Made by a program: the position numbers and the translations under genes
The notes under the pieces: generated by a model
Database searches by the model: none
What the model saw: only the letters and a program-made list of their open reading frames with translations
What the model was told of the DNA's origin: nothing
Shown here: piece after piece, positions 1 through 8,370 of the stretch
Numbering within the stretch: position 1 is the first letter of the stretch
Layout of the letters: each line of letters opens with the position of its first letter
From: AA29 sp041481445
Lineage (GTDB): Bacteria > Acidobacteriota > Vicinamibacteria > Fen-336
Assembly (NCBI GenBank): GCA_041481445.1
Contig: JBGPBV010000115.1
Location: 1 to 22,733 of the forward strand
DNA: 22,733 bases
Reading direction: 5' to 3'

Positions 1-24
1 CACCAGAGGCAGGTCTCGCGCACG

Positions 25-1479
25 TCAGCTCGGGCGACGCCCCCTCGGCACCAGGAGCACGCCGGCCACGACCGTGAGCGCCGTCTCCCCGAGGAGCAGC
101 CACGACTCCCGCAGCGCCTGCGCGGGGTTGTCCGCGGTGGGGGACGGCTTGAAGAAGAGGGCGCAGGCCATGGCGATGAACAGCCAGCACACGACCGACG
201 TGATCCAGGCGGCGCTCATCCCGCCGCCCATCCGGTACGGCCGCGGCTGGTCCGGCCGCCGGTAGCGCAGCACGAGGAAGGCGGGGAACAGGAGCAGGTA
301 CGAGAGCAGGAAGCAGATCCCGGAGAGCTTGAAGGTCATCCAGAAGACGTTGGACGGGCGGTCGGAGAGGAGCGCGTTGCCGAGCAGGAGCACGGTGCTG
401 ATCGCGCCCATGATGAGGAAGGCCATGTAGGGAGTGCCGTAGCGCGGGTGGAGGCGCGCCAGCGACGCGGGCAGCGTGCGCTCCATGGCCGCGGTGGCGG
501 CCACGCGGTTCACGCCCAGGCTCCAGGTCACGATGTTGGCGATGCAGGCGTAGAGGAAGCCGAGGCCCAGGAGGCGGACGAGCAGGTCCCCGGCGCTCCC
601 CCAGAGCGGACCGAGCACGCGCAGCGCGTCCCAGGTGCCGGTGACCAGGCTCAGGTCCTTCAAGGGCACCGCGAGCAGGATGCCGGCCACGCCCAGCGTG
701 TACACGATCGCGATCAGCAGGCCGGACACCAGGACGACGCGGGGCACGTCCCGCTGGGGGTCGCGCATCTCGTCGCCGGCCGAGCTCATCAGCTCGAAGC
801 CGAGCGCGTTGTAGACGAGGACGGGCAGGAAGGCGAGGGAGTCGCTCCATTGCGGCACGAAGCGCGCGAACGAGAAGTCGTTCGCGGGAGGCCGCCCGCT
901 CAGGAGCGACTGCACCCCGAGCGCGCCCAGGCCCACGAAGATGGCGACCTTCACGACCGCGCCGAAGTTGGGCAGCCACTTCGACACCTTCAGGCGCAGG
1001 AGGCCCACCACCACCGTGGCCCAGGTCACCACGATGGCGATCCCCGCCTGCAGCCACGTGGCCCCCGGGCCCTCCTGGAGCGACGGCGGCAGGACCGGCC
1101 TCAGGAAGATGGCGTGGAAGGTGCCGGCGAAGATCATGTAGACGGAAGGGATCCAGTAGGCGTTGTTGATCCAGTAGAGCCAGGCCGCCTGGCTCCCCCA
1201 TCGCGGCCCCAGCGCCTCCCGCACCCAGACGTAGAGGCCGCCCTCCGAGGGCCAGGCCGCGCCCAGCTCGGCGGTGATGAGGCCGTAGGGCACGAAGAAG
1301 ACCGCCATCATGATCCCCCACCACGTGAACCAGCTCACGCCCATGCTGGCCGCGGAGGCCAGGCTGTCGATGGTGAGGATGGCGGACACGGAGAAGAGGA
1401 CGAGGTCGCCGCGGCCGAGGACGCGCGCCAGCGAAGGGTGAGGGGGGCCGGAGGCGGAGGGCGACGGTGCGGCGCTCAG
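25..1479 (-). CDS. APC-family amino acid/polyamine permease (probable CTG start)
   Basis: Integral membrane transporter of the amino acid-polyamine-organocation superfamily, expected in the inner membrane to import an amino acid or amine. About 12 hydrophobic segments are visible; TM1 reads FSVSAILTIDSLASAASMG and is followed by WWGIMMAVFFVPYGLITAELGAAWP and EGGLYVWVREALG, the usual APC TM1-TM3 pattern. The first ATG/GTG/TTG in frame is GTG at 1389, but it would cut into TM1 and lose the preceding RVLGRGDLVLF typical of the family. The frame stays open upstream with no ATG, GTG or TTG. A CTG at 1477-1479 overlaps the TGA of the upstream flavoprotein gene (CTGA) and would give 484 residues beginning (M)SAAPSPSASG. 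Coupling to the upstream gene is inferred. Family confident, substrate unknown, start uncertain. Confidence 0.85.
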   Translation of the reverse strand: MSAAPSPSASGPPHPSLARVLGRGDLVLFSVSAILTIDSLASAASMGVSWFTWWGIMMAVFFVPYGLITAELGAAWPSEGGLYVWVREALGPRWGSQAAWLYWINNAYWIPSVYMIFAGTFHAIFLRPVLPPSLQEGPGATWLQAGIAIVVTWATVVVGLLRLKVSKWLPNFGAVVKVAIFVGLGALGVQSLLSGRPPANDFSFARFVPQWSDSLAFLPVLVYNALGFELMSSAGDEMRDPQRDVPRVVLVSGLLIAIVYTLGVAGILLAVPLKDLSLVTGTWDALRVLGPLWGSAGDLLVRLLGLGFLYACIANIVTWSLGVNRVAATAAMERTLPASLARLHPRYGTPYMAFLIMGAISTVLLLGNALLSDRPSNVFWMTFKLSGICFLLSYLLLFPAFLVLRYRRPDQPRPYRMGGGMSAAWITSVVCWLFIAMACALFFKPSPTADNPAQALRESWLLLGETALTVVAGVLLVPRGRRPS

Positions 1480-3389
1480 GCCGGGAGCTCTCGCACCGCG
1501 CGCCAGGCGTGGTCGATCGCCCCGTCGGTGTAGGCGTAGGCGCCGGCGTCCGCGTTGGCGATCGCGATGCGGCCATGGGGACGGCGCGCGACCTGGCAGG
1601 GAGTCGGCCCGCCTTCCAGCCAGAAGGGGTCGAAGAGCGAGTTGTACTGGTAGGCGTAGCCGTGGGGCCAGCGGTTGACGGTGATGGCCTCGACGTCGCG
1701 CGCGGGATCGAAGCCGCCCGGCCCCAGCGTGCGCGCGAGCTGCCCGCGCGTCTCCCGCTCGAAGTCCGCGAAGGTGGTGGTGAACAGCTCCAGGCGGCCG
1801 GCCCGGTGCTGGTCGCGCGCGGGGCGGCCGGGCAGGCAGGGGGCGCGGGCGAGGTGGACGACGATCGGCTCCTCCGGCGTGCGCGGCGGGCGATAGGTCC
1901 CGATGGCGACGGGCGCGTTGAGGGTGGCCTCGCCGTAATACGCGCCCGGGCCGTACACGTCGGAGACACCCAGCTTCCGGAAGGACGTCCAGTCGCGGAG
2001 GAGCACGCTCGTGTACACGAGCGGCACCTTGATGGCCTGCCCCAGGGCCTCCTTCTGCGTCTCCGGCAGCTCGGGGCAGATGTGGGGAACGATCCCGTGC
2101 CAGCAGGCCAGCACGACGTGGCGTCCGTGCACGGACGCGAGCTTGCCCTCGCGCACGTAGGCGACTTCGACGCGCGTGGACCCGGGGAGCTTGCCCTCGT
2201 GAGCCACGCGCGCGACCGTGCTCGACAGGCGCACGCGCACCGGCGCCCCCGCGGTGTCGAGCCTGGCGTAGTCCGTGTGGGCGGTCACGACGTCGTCCGC
2301 GGTGCGTCCGGGCACGGCGGCAGGGACGAGCGACCGCAGCAGCAGGCGCGCGATCGAGGCGCTGCCGTCCGGGAAGTGGAAGAAGTAGCTCTCGGCCGCC
2401 TTGCTGCGGATGGAATCGAGCCCTTGCCCGGGTCCGGGCCCGGGCGCGAGCCCCATCCCCTCGAAGCCGGGGAACCCGAGGCCCCAGGCGTCCTGGGCGG
2501 ACACGCCGTCGATGCCCATGCCGTACAGGCTGTGCGGGCGGGCCTGGAGGTACTTCGCCACGTCGGCGTGCGCGCGCACCATCGTGGTCAGGAAGTCGGC
2601 GTAGCTGATGCGCGCGAGCTTCTGCTTCTTCTGGACCGACGTGAGCCCGGGCAGGTAGTCCACGCGGTCGAACATCAGCCGCACGAGGTCGCGGCGCGCC
2701 GGCTCGGCCAGGGGCGCGGCGGCGGCGAAGGCCACCCAGGCCGCCCGCTCCTCGCGCGCCGGCGCCTTGACCAGGCGATCGACCCCGAAGGTCTCCTTGT
2801 CGAAGAAGACGCCGGGGCCCAGGCCCAGGGACGGGTACAGGGCGCCGTCCCGCAGCGTCTCGTAGCGCGACACGTCGATGCCGAGGTCGGCGATGAGCCT
2901 GCGCGCGACCGCGCTGTAGGGCGCGGGGCTCTCGATGGCGTAGGTCCCCCCGAACCCGAGCATCATCCGCGGGCCGCGGTGGAACTCGTTGCGCCGCGCG
3001 TGGCCTCCGAAGTCGTCGTGGTTGTCGAGGACGAGGATGCGCGCGGACGGCCCCGCCTTCTGCCGGAAGAAGCGCGCGGCGGCCAGCCCGCTGATCCCCG
3101 CCCCCACGACGACGAGGTCGTACTCCTCGCCGGTATCGGTCGGCGCGCCCGCGGTGGCCCAGAACGTCTCGTCACGGAGGGAGTGCGCGACCTCCCAGGC
3201 GCCGTCGTGGCTGCCGCGCAGGCCGGTGAGGGCGGGCGGGTACCGCTCGGCGGCGGCCTCCGCGGCCTCCAGGGCGCGCAGCCAGGGAGGGACGGCGAGC
3301 GTGCCGCCCACCGCGAGCGCCATCCCGTTGAGGAAGTCGCGGCGGGTGATGTTGCGGCCCAGGCCCAGGTCGCGTTCGCGTCGTGTCAT
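1476..3389 (-). CDS. Tat-exported FAD-dependent amine oxidoreductase, spermidine dehydrogenase-like
   Basis: A 637-residue flavoprotein probably oxidising a polyamine or related amine in the periplasm. The N-terminus has a twin-arginine motif TRRDFLNG (residues 15-22) followed by the hydrophobic stretch MALAVGGTLAVPPWL, so folded export with bound FAD is likely. The dinucleotide-binding motif VVVGAGISGLAAARFF starts near residue 93, and LDNHDDFGGHARRNEF (121-136) is the signature I associate with spermidine dehydrogenase (SpdH) relatives. Start is ATG with only a weak upstream GGGA. It is the first gene of a two-gene operon with the APC permease, which fits amine catabolism and uptake. The exact substrate cannot be read from sequence; other NAD(P)-binding Rossmann oxidoreductases remain possible. 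Confidence 0.88.
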   Translation of the reverse strand: MTRRERDLGLGRNITRRDFLNGMALAVGGTLAVPPWLRALEAAEAAAERYPPALTGLRGSHDGAWEVAHSLRDETFWATAGAPTDTGEEYDLVVVGAGISGLAAARFFRQKAGPSARILVLDNHDDFGGHARRNEFHRGPRMMLGFGGTYAIESPAPYSAVARRLIADLGIDVSRYETLRDGALYPSLGLGPGVFFDKETFGVDRLVKAPAREERAAWVAFAAAAPLAEPARRDLVRLMFDRVDYLPGLTSVQKKQKLARISYADFLTTMVRAHADVAKYLQARPHSLYGMGIDGVSAQDAWGLGFPGFEGMGLAPGPGPGQGLDSIRSKAAESYFFHFPDGSASIARLLLRSLVPAAVPGRTADDVVTAHTDYARLDTAGAPVRVRLSSTVARVAHEGKLPGSTRVEVAYVREGKLASVHGRHVVLACWHGIVPHICPELPETQKEALGQAIKVPLVYTSVLLRDWTSFRKLGVSDVYGPGAYYGEATLNAPVAIGTYRPPRTPEEPIVVHLARAPCLPGRPARDQHRAGRLELFTTTFADFERETRGQLARTLGPGGFDPARDVEAITVNRWPHGYAYQYNSLFDPFWLEGGPTPCQVARRPHGRIAIANADAGAYAYTDGAIDHAWRAVRELPA

Positions 3390-3447
3390 CGAGAGTCCCG
3401 GTCGCGCGAAGACTAGCGCAAACGGGCGGACCCGGCCACCGCCACCC

Positions 3448-3477
3448 TTGACACCCCGCGGCGGCGGGACCTACAGT
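3448..3477 (+). promoter_or_regulatory. Sigma-70-type promoter of the TonB receptor gene
   Basis: A perfect -35 TTGACA (3448-3453) is separated by 18 bp from TACAGT (3472-3477), a reasonable -10. Transcription would start near 3484, leaving a leader of about 38 nt that contains the strong Shine-Dalgarno GGGAGGA at 3512-3518. It lies in the divergent region between the flavoprotein gene and the receptor gene. Confidence 0.7.
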
Positions 3478-3521
3478 CCGACCAGGTTTTCGCCGCCGTT
3501 CGAATTCAATTGGGAGGACAC

Positions 3522-6293
3522 ATGAGCCGCGCTCGTCGAACCCCTGGATGGCGACTCGGCGTGCTGGCGGCGGTGCTGGCCCTTCCCCAGGCCGCCTACG
3601 CCCAGCGGACGACCGGCTCCATCGTGGGGACGGTGGGCGACGAGAGCGGCGGGCGCCTGCCCGGAGTGACGGTGAGCCTGCAGGGCCCCGCCGTCGTCGG
3701 CGTGCAGACCACGCAGACGACCGACGCCGGCTTCTATCGCTTCGCCGCCCTGCCCCCGGGCACGTACTCGCTGAGCTTCGCCATGAAGGGTTTCGGCACC
3801 GTGAATCGCCCGCAGATCCGGGTGCCCGTGGGGTCGACGGTCGAGGAGAACGTCTCCCTCAAGCTGAGCCAGAAGAGCGAAGAGGTCACGGTCATCGCCG
3901 AGGCCACGGTGGTGGACACCACCAGCAACCAGGTGAGCACGAACTACGACAAGGACTGGGTGCGCAACGCCCCCATCCCGCGCTTCACCTTCTTCGACCT
4001 CATCAACGCCGCCCCCGGGGTCAACCAGGCGGTGGCGGGTGACTCGCGCTCCACGTCCATGGGCGCGGCCTCCTCGGAGAACTCCTACCAGCTCGACGGG
4101 ACCGACTTCACGGCGCCCCTCACCGGGGCCGCCTGGCCCTGGCCGAACACCGACGCCATCGAGGAGATCGAGGTCCTCTCCGTGGGCGCCCCCGCCGAGT
4201 ACGGCAACGTGCAGGGGGCGGTCTTCAACGTGGTCACGCGGCAGGGCAGCAACGACTTCCACGGCGACGTCAACTTCTACTTCCAGTCCGACGGCCTGAC
4301 CGGCCGCAACACCACGGAGGCGGAGGACCAGGGCAACCCCTTCTTCCGCGACAAGTACAACGACTTGACCGGCCAGATCTCGGGGCCGCTGCTGAAGGAC
4401 AAGCTCTGGTTCTTCGCCTCCTACCAGTACCAGCGGGACTTCTCGGCCCCGGTGGGCGTGCCGCACGAGTTCCCGAACAAGTTCCAGGCCGACCGCGTGT
4501 TCGGCAAGCTCAACTGGCAGATCTCGGCCAAGAACAAGCTGCAGCTCGCCTACCACGACGACTACTACCGGATCCCCTGCATCGACAACAACTGCAACGC
4601 CCTCACCGCGCCCAGCACGATCAAGGTCGAGCACGGGCACAACCCGTCGCCCAACGTCACCTTCACCTCCGTCGTCTCCCCCAAGACCTACGTGGAGGCG
4701 CGGGTCTCCGGCTTCTACGGCAAGGACCACGCGGACCCGCTGCAGGACGGCGAGCCGCGCGTGAAGCCGCGCTACCTCGACCTCGACAGCGGCGAGATCA
4801 CGGGCGGGATCTACTCCTGGTACGACGGGAACATCTGGAAGACGGCGGCCTCGGTCAAGGTCTCGCACTTCGCGGACAAGTTCCTGGGCGGCAGCCACGA
4901 CTTCCGGTTCGGCATCCAGGCCAATGACGGGGGCGCGGACTACGTCGGCGGGTACAACGACTACATCCGGACCTACAGCGGCATCCCCGCCTACTCCTAC
5001 GGCTACCTCACCCCCGGCCACCAGGCCGGCTCGACGCGCGGGATCGGCGCCTTCGTGGACGACACCTTCCGCGTCAACTCCCGCCTCGCCCTCAACCTCG
5101 GCCTGCGCTACGACTACAACCGCGCGTTCATCGGGTCCTACCCCCTGCTCGACCGCGAGGGGAACGAGACCGGCCAGTCCACCGCCGAGATCAGCGACCT
5201 CTACCACTGGAACTCCTTCTCGCCGCGCGTCGGCTTCAACCTCAAGCTGACCGCGGACGGGAAGACCGTCTTCAAGGGGCACTACGGCCGCTACTACCGT
5301 GGCGTCATCACCGGCGAGTTCGACGATCTCGCCCCCTCCAAGCCGCCGATCGTCTCCTTCTCCGGCTTCTACGACGGCAATGGCAACCGGATCGGCGAGG
5401 AGGTGGTCGCGGACAACTCGCAGCTCGCGGTGGACGCCGGCTTCAAGAACCCCTACACGGACCAGTTCGTGGCCGGGCTCGAGCGCGAGCTGGCCAAGAA
5501 CCTGGGGCTGAGCGTGACCTACATCTACAAACGCGGGAAGAACTTCGGGGGCTGGAAGGACGTGGGGGGGAGCTACACGCCCGTCGTCTATGCCGACACG
5601 CAGGGCGCGGAGGCCTCCGGCGGGAACATCACGGTGTTCCGGCGCGACAGCGACCCCACCGACTCGATCTTCCTGCTCACGAACCCGGGCGAGATGTTCA
5701 GCCGCTACCACGGGGCCACCTTCCAGCTCCAGAAGCGGATGGCCAACAACTGGCAGGCGGTCGTGTCCCTCGTGTTGTCCAAGACGACCGGCCGCATCGG
5801 ATCGAGCAACCTCGGCCCCACCGACGAGCCCAACTCGGTGGCGCGCCGCTTCGGCCAGAACCCGAACGACTACGTGAACACGGACGGGCGCCTGACCTAC
5901 GACCGCCCGGTCACGGCCAAGCTGCAGTTCGTGTACATGCTGCCGCACGGCTTCCTGGTCGGCGCGAACTACACCTACCAGCAGGGCCGTCCCTGGTCGC
6001 GCACGGTGCAGCTCCCGGACGCGCTCGTGAGCTTCCCGGCCCAGGTGCTGACGGAGCCGATCGACGGGTCGCGCCGGGTCGGGAGCTGGAACCTGCTCGA
6101 CCTGCGCCTGCAGAAGGAGTTCGCGCTCGGCAAGCGGGCGGGGATCGCGCTCTTCGCGGACGGGCTCAACATCTTCAACAACGCGGCCTACGACGGGGTG
6201 GGCAGCCGGCTGGGGACGAGCGACAGCTTCGGGCTCCACACCGACTTCGTCCTGCCCCGCCGCGCGATGGTGGGCGCGAAGCTGAAGTTCTAA
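3522..6293 (+). CDS. Oar-like TonB-dependent outer membrane receptor
   Basis: A 923-residue outer membrane transporter of the Oar-like group abundant in Acidobacteriota. The signal peptide ends AQAAYA before QRTTGSI (about residue 27). A carboxypeptidase-regulatory-like beta-sandwich follows (about 30-115: GSIVGTVGDESGGRLPGVTVSL, DAGFYRFAALPPGTYSL), then a plug domain (about 120-240, with NSYQLDGTDF and EIEVLSVGAPAEYGNVQGAVFNVVTRQG). The remainder is a 22-strand-type barrel rich in aromatic/polar alternation, ending in RRAMVGAKLKF with the terminal Phe expected for Bam recognition. ATG 3522 is chosen because GGGAGGA sits just upstream; a TTG at 3510 would read through that site. Substrate unknown; large oligomers such as glycans or peptides are usual proposals. 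Confidence 0.93.
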   Translation: MSRARRTPGWRLGVLAAVLALPQAAYAQRTTGSIVGTVGDESGGRLPGVTVSLQGPAVVGVQTTQTTDAGFYRFAALPPGTYSLSFAMKGFGTVNRPQIRVPVGSTVEENVSLKLSQKSEEVTVIAEATVVDTTSNQVSTNYDKDWVRNAPIPRFTFFDLINAAPGVNQAVAGDSRSTSMGAASSENSYQLDGTDFTAPLTGAAWPWPNTDAIEEIEVLSVGAPAEYGNVQGAVFNVVTRQGSNDFHGDVNFYFQSDGLTGRNTTEAEDQGNPFFRDKYNDLTGQISGPLLKDKLWFFASYQYQRDFSAPVGVPHEFPNKFQADRVFGKLNWQISAKNKLQLAYHDDYYRIPCIDNNCNALTAPSTIKVEHGHNPSPNVTFTSVVSPKTYVEARVSGFYGKDHADPLQDGEPRVKPRYLDLDSGEITGGIYSWYDGNIWKTAASVKVSHFADKFLGGSHDFRFGIQANDGGADYVGGYNDYIRTYSGIPAYSYGYLTPGHQAGSTRGIGAFVDDTFRVNSRLALNLGLRYDYNRAFIGSYPLLDREGNETGQSTAEISDLYHWNSFSPRVGFNLKLTADGKTVFKGHYGRYYRGVITGEFDDLAPSKPPIVSFSGFYDGNGNRIGEEVVADNSQLAVDAGFKNPYTDQFVAGLERELAKNLGLSVTYIYKRGKNFGGWKDVGGSYTPVVYADTQGAEASGGNITVFRRDSDPTDSIFLLTNPGEMFSRYHGATFQLQKRMANNWQAVVSLVLSKTTGRIGSSNLGPTDEPNSVARRFGQNPNDYVNTDGRLTYDRPVTAKLQFVYMLPHGFLVGANYTYQQGRPWSRTVQLPDALVSFPAQVLTEPIDGSRRVGSWNLLDLRLQKEFALGKRAGIALFADGLNIFNNAAYDGVGSRLGTSDSFGLHTDFVLPRRAMVGAKLKF

Positions 6294-6310
6294 GTGTTGT
6301 AACCCCCCAC

Positions 6311-6338
6311 CGCGGCGCCGCCGCTGCGCGGCGCCGCG
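6311..6338. terminator. Hairpin between convergent genes, possible bidirectional terminator
   Basis: An 11-bp perfect inverted repeat (6311-6321 with 6328-6338) with a 6-nt loop lies in the 52-bp gap between the receptor stop and the stop of the minus-strand lipoprotein. No T-tract follows on either strand, so it is not a canonical intrinsic terminator; position and symmetry suggest it may stop or protect both transcripts. Confidence 0.5.
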
Positions 6339-6345
6339 CTCCCTG

Positions 6346-8370
6346 TCATCGCAATTCCCTCAGGCGATCCGCGGCGGCGGTGAAGCCGGGCTGGAGCGCG
6401 AGCGCACGCTCGAACTCCGGTCGGGCCTCCGCGGTCTTGCCTTGACGCGCGAGGGCGAGCCCGAGGTTGTAGGCGTACTCGGCGTCGTCCGCCTCGCGTG
6501 CGAGCGCCTCGCGGAACGCGGCCTCCGCCTCCCCGAGACGCCCGGCGGCGCCGAGCACCATCCCCAGCGCGTTCCAATAGGACGCGGGTCCGGCGTCGAG
6601 GGCCAGGGCTTCGCGCATGACCGCGGCCGCGCCCGCGAGGTCGCCCTGGTCGCGCAGCAGCTCCCCCAGGCGGATGCGCAGGAGCGCGTCCCGGGGGGCG
6701 GCGTCCCGGCCGCGGCGCAGGGCCTGGATCGCGCGGCGGCGGTCCCCGGTCGCGACCTCGCACTCCGCCAGCGCGCGGTAGGCGGCGGCATAGGCGGGCT
6801 GATAGCGCAGCGCGCTCTCGAAATGCCCGGCCGCCTCGCGGAACCGCTTCATCCCCACCAGCGCCCGCCCGAGGTAGTAGTGCACCTCGAAGCTCTCGAT
6901 GCCCTTGCCGAGCAGCTCCTGGAAGCGCCGCGCGCTCCCCTCGAGGTCCTTCTCGCGGAGACGGATGAGGCCGTCGCGGATGGTCTCGTTGGCGACCTTG
7001 AACTCCTCGATCTTGTCCTTCGGGTCGGCCCCCGGGGCCGAGGACTGCGCGGGTGCGCCCGCCCCCAGGTACCCGAGCGCGCCCAGCTTCTCGAGGAGGT
7101 CCGCGGGCACGCCCGACGTGCTCGGGGCGGCGTCGGCGATCGTGCGCTCCTGGGCCAGCCGGCGCGACAGGGCGGCGCGCAGGGCCTCCGCGCGCGCGGG
7201 CTGATCGGCGGCCAGGTTGCGCATCTCCCCGGGGTCCTCCTGCAGGTCGTACAGCTCCGGCCGCGGGGCCTGGATGTACTTCCAGCGCCCTTCGCGCAGG
7301 GAGCGCAGGTCGCTCCACCCGAAGTGCAGCAGCGGAAGCAGCGACTCCGCGGTGGCGGGCTCCTCGGCCAGCGTGGCCGGACCCCGCAGGGCGGCGGCCA
7401 GGCTGCGCCCGCTCGGCTTCATGACCGCGGGCACGGCCAGGCCGAGGAGGTCGAGCGCCGTGGGCAGGACGTCGATGGTGCGGGCGGTGACGGCCAGGCG
7501 GCCGCCCGGCACCACCCCCGGGCCGCGGACGAGGAGCGGCACCGCGGTCGTGGTCTGGTAGAGGAAGAAGCCGTGCACGGTCTCGCCGTGCTCGCCCAGC
7601 CCCTCCCCGTGATCGGAGGTCACGACCAGCAGCGTGTCGCGGGCGAGCCCCAGCCTCCGGAGCGCGGCGTCGAGGCGGCCCACGAGCTCGTCCGACCACG
7701 CCACCTCGCCGTCGTAGGGACGCCCCGCGTAGCGCGTCGCATACGGCTCCGGCGGCTCGTAGGGATCGTGCGGGTCGTAGAGATGGACCCAGGCGAAGAG
7801 CCGGCCCGCCGCGCGGTTCTCCTCCAGCCAGCGGAGCGCCGGCTCCAGGGTGCGGTCGCCCCTCTTCTGGATCGTGTTGAGGAAGCGGACGTCGGAGCGC
7901 TCGCCCTCGAACCGGTCGTCGTAGGTCTCGAACCCGCGGGCGAGGCCGGACTGACGCGAGAGCACGATCGAGGAGACGAAGGCGCCGGTGCGGAACCCGG
8001 CGGACCGGAGAGTCTCCGCGAGCGTCGGGACCCTGGCGGACAGGGGCGGCGAGACGTTGTCGCGGACGCCGTGCTCGGCGGGAAGGAGCCCGGTGAGGAG
8101 CGAGACGTGCGACGGGCGGGTGAGGGGCACGTGCACGGCCACCTGCGGGGCCATCGCGCCCTCGCGGGCGAGGCGATCGAGGTTCGGCGTAGCCACGGTC
8201 GTGCTGCCGTAGCAGCCCAGACGGTCCGCGCGCAGGGTGTCGATGGTGACGAGGACGAGATTCCGGGCGGCGGGCGCCGGAGACGGGGCCGCCTCGTGGT
8301 GCGCGCAGCCGGAGACGGCGGCGCTCAGGACGAGGAGGAGCGGCCGCGCACGGCCGCCTCTCCGCTTCAC
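6346..8370 (-). CDS. Sulfatase-like (alkaline phosphatase superfamily) TPR lipoprotein, downstream paralogue
   Basis: A 674-residue probable lipoprotein: hydrophobic LLLVLSAAVSGC with the lipobox Cys at residue 22. The hydrolase domain (about 37-430) has the metal Asp in VTIDTLRAD (D44), the nucleophile block T84-R-P-S-H88 followed by VSLLTG, LYDPHDPY, and SDHGEGLGEHG (D253, H254) with VHGFF (H266). Sulfatases have C/S-x-P-S-R at the nucleophile block, so formylglycine maturation looks impossible here. The C-terminal third (about 460-674) is TPR-like. The start is GTG at 8370, overlapping the stop of the upstream paralogue by four bases (GTGA); the longer open frame upstream lacks homology and runs inside the paralogue. 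Probably a phosphoryl- or nucleotide-ester hydrolase/transferase, function unproven. Confidence 0.88.
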   Translation of the reverse strand: MKRRGGRARPLLLVLSAAVSGCAHHEAAPSPAPAARNLVLVTIDTLRADRLGCYGSTTVATPNLDRLAREGAMAPQVAVHVPLTRPSHVSLLTGLLPAEHGVRDNVSPPLSARVPTLAETLRSAGFRTGAFVSSIVLSRQSGLARGFETYDDRFEGERSDVRFLNTIQKRGDRTLEPALRWLEENRAAGRLFAWVHLYDPHDPYEPPEPYATRYAGRPYDGEVAWSDELVGRLDAALRRLGLARDTLLVVTSDHGEGLGEHGETVHGFFLYQTTTAVPLLVRGPGVVPGGRLAVTARTIDVLPTALDLLGLAVPAVMKPSGRSLAAALRGPATLAEEPATAESLLPLLHFGWSDLRSLREGRWKYIQAPRPELYDLQEDPGEMRNLAADQPARAEALRAALSRRLAQERTIADAAPSTSGVPADLLEKLGALGYLGAGAPAQSSAPGADPKDKIEEFKVANETIRDGLIRLREKDLEGSARRFQELLGKGIESFEVHYYLGRALVGMKRFREAAGHFESALRYQPAYAAAYRALAECEVATGDRRRAIQALRRGRDAAPRDALLRIRLGELLRDQGDLAGAAAVMREALALDAGPASYWNALGMVLGAAGRLGEAEAAFREALAREADDAEYAYNLGLALARQGKTAEARPEFERALALQPGFTAAADRLRELR

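Noticed and set aside
1467..3416. 649-codon open frame on the plus strand opposite the flavoprotein gene
   Set aside because: Composition is Arg/Gly/Ala/Val-rich low complexity with no family blocks, while the opposite strand has a clear Tat signal and FAD motif. It is a by-product of high GC.
3471..6239. 922-codon antisense frame across the TonB receptor gene
   Set aside because: Valine/glutamate/arginine-rich translation without domains; the plus strand encodes a full receptor with promoter and ribosome site.
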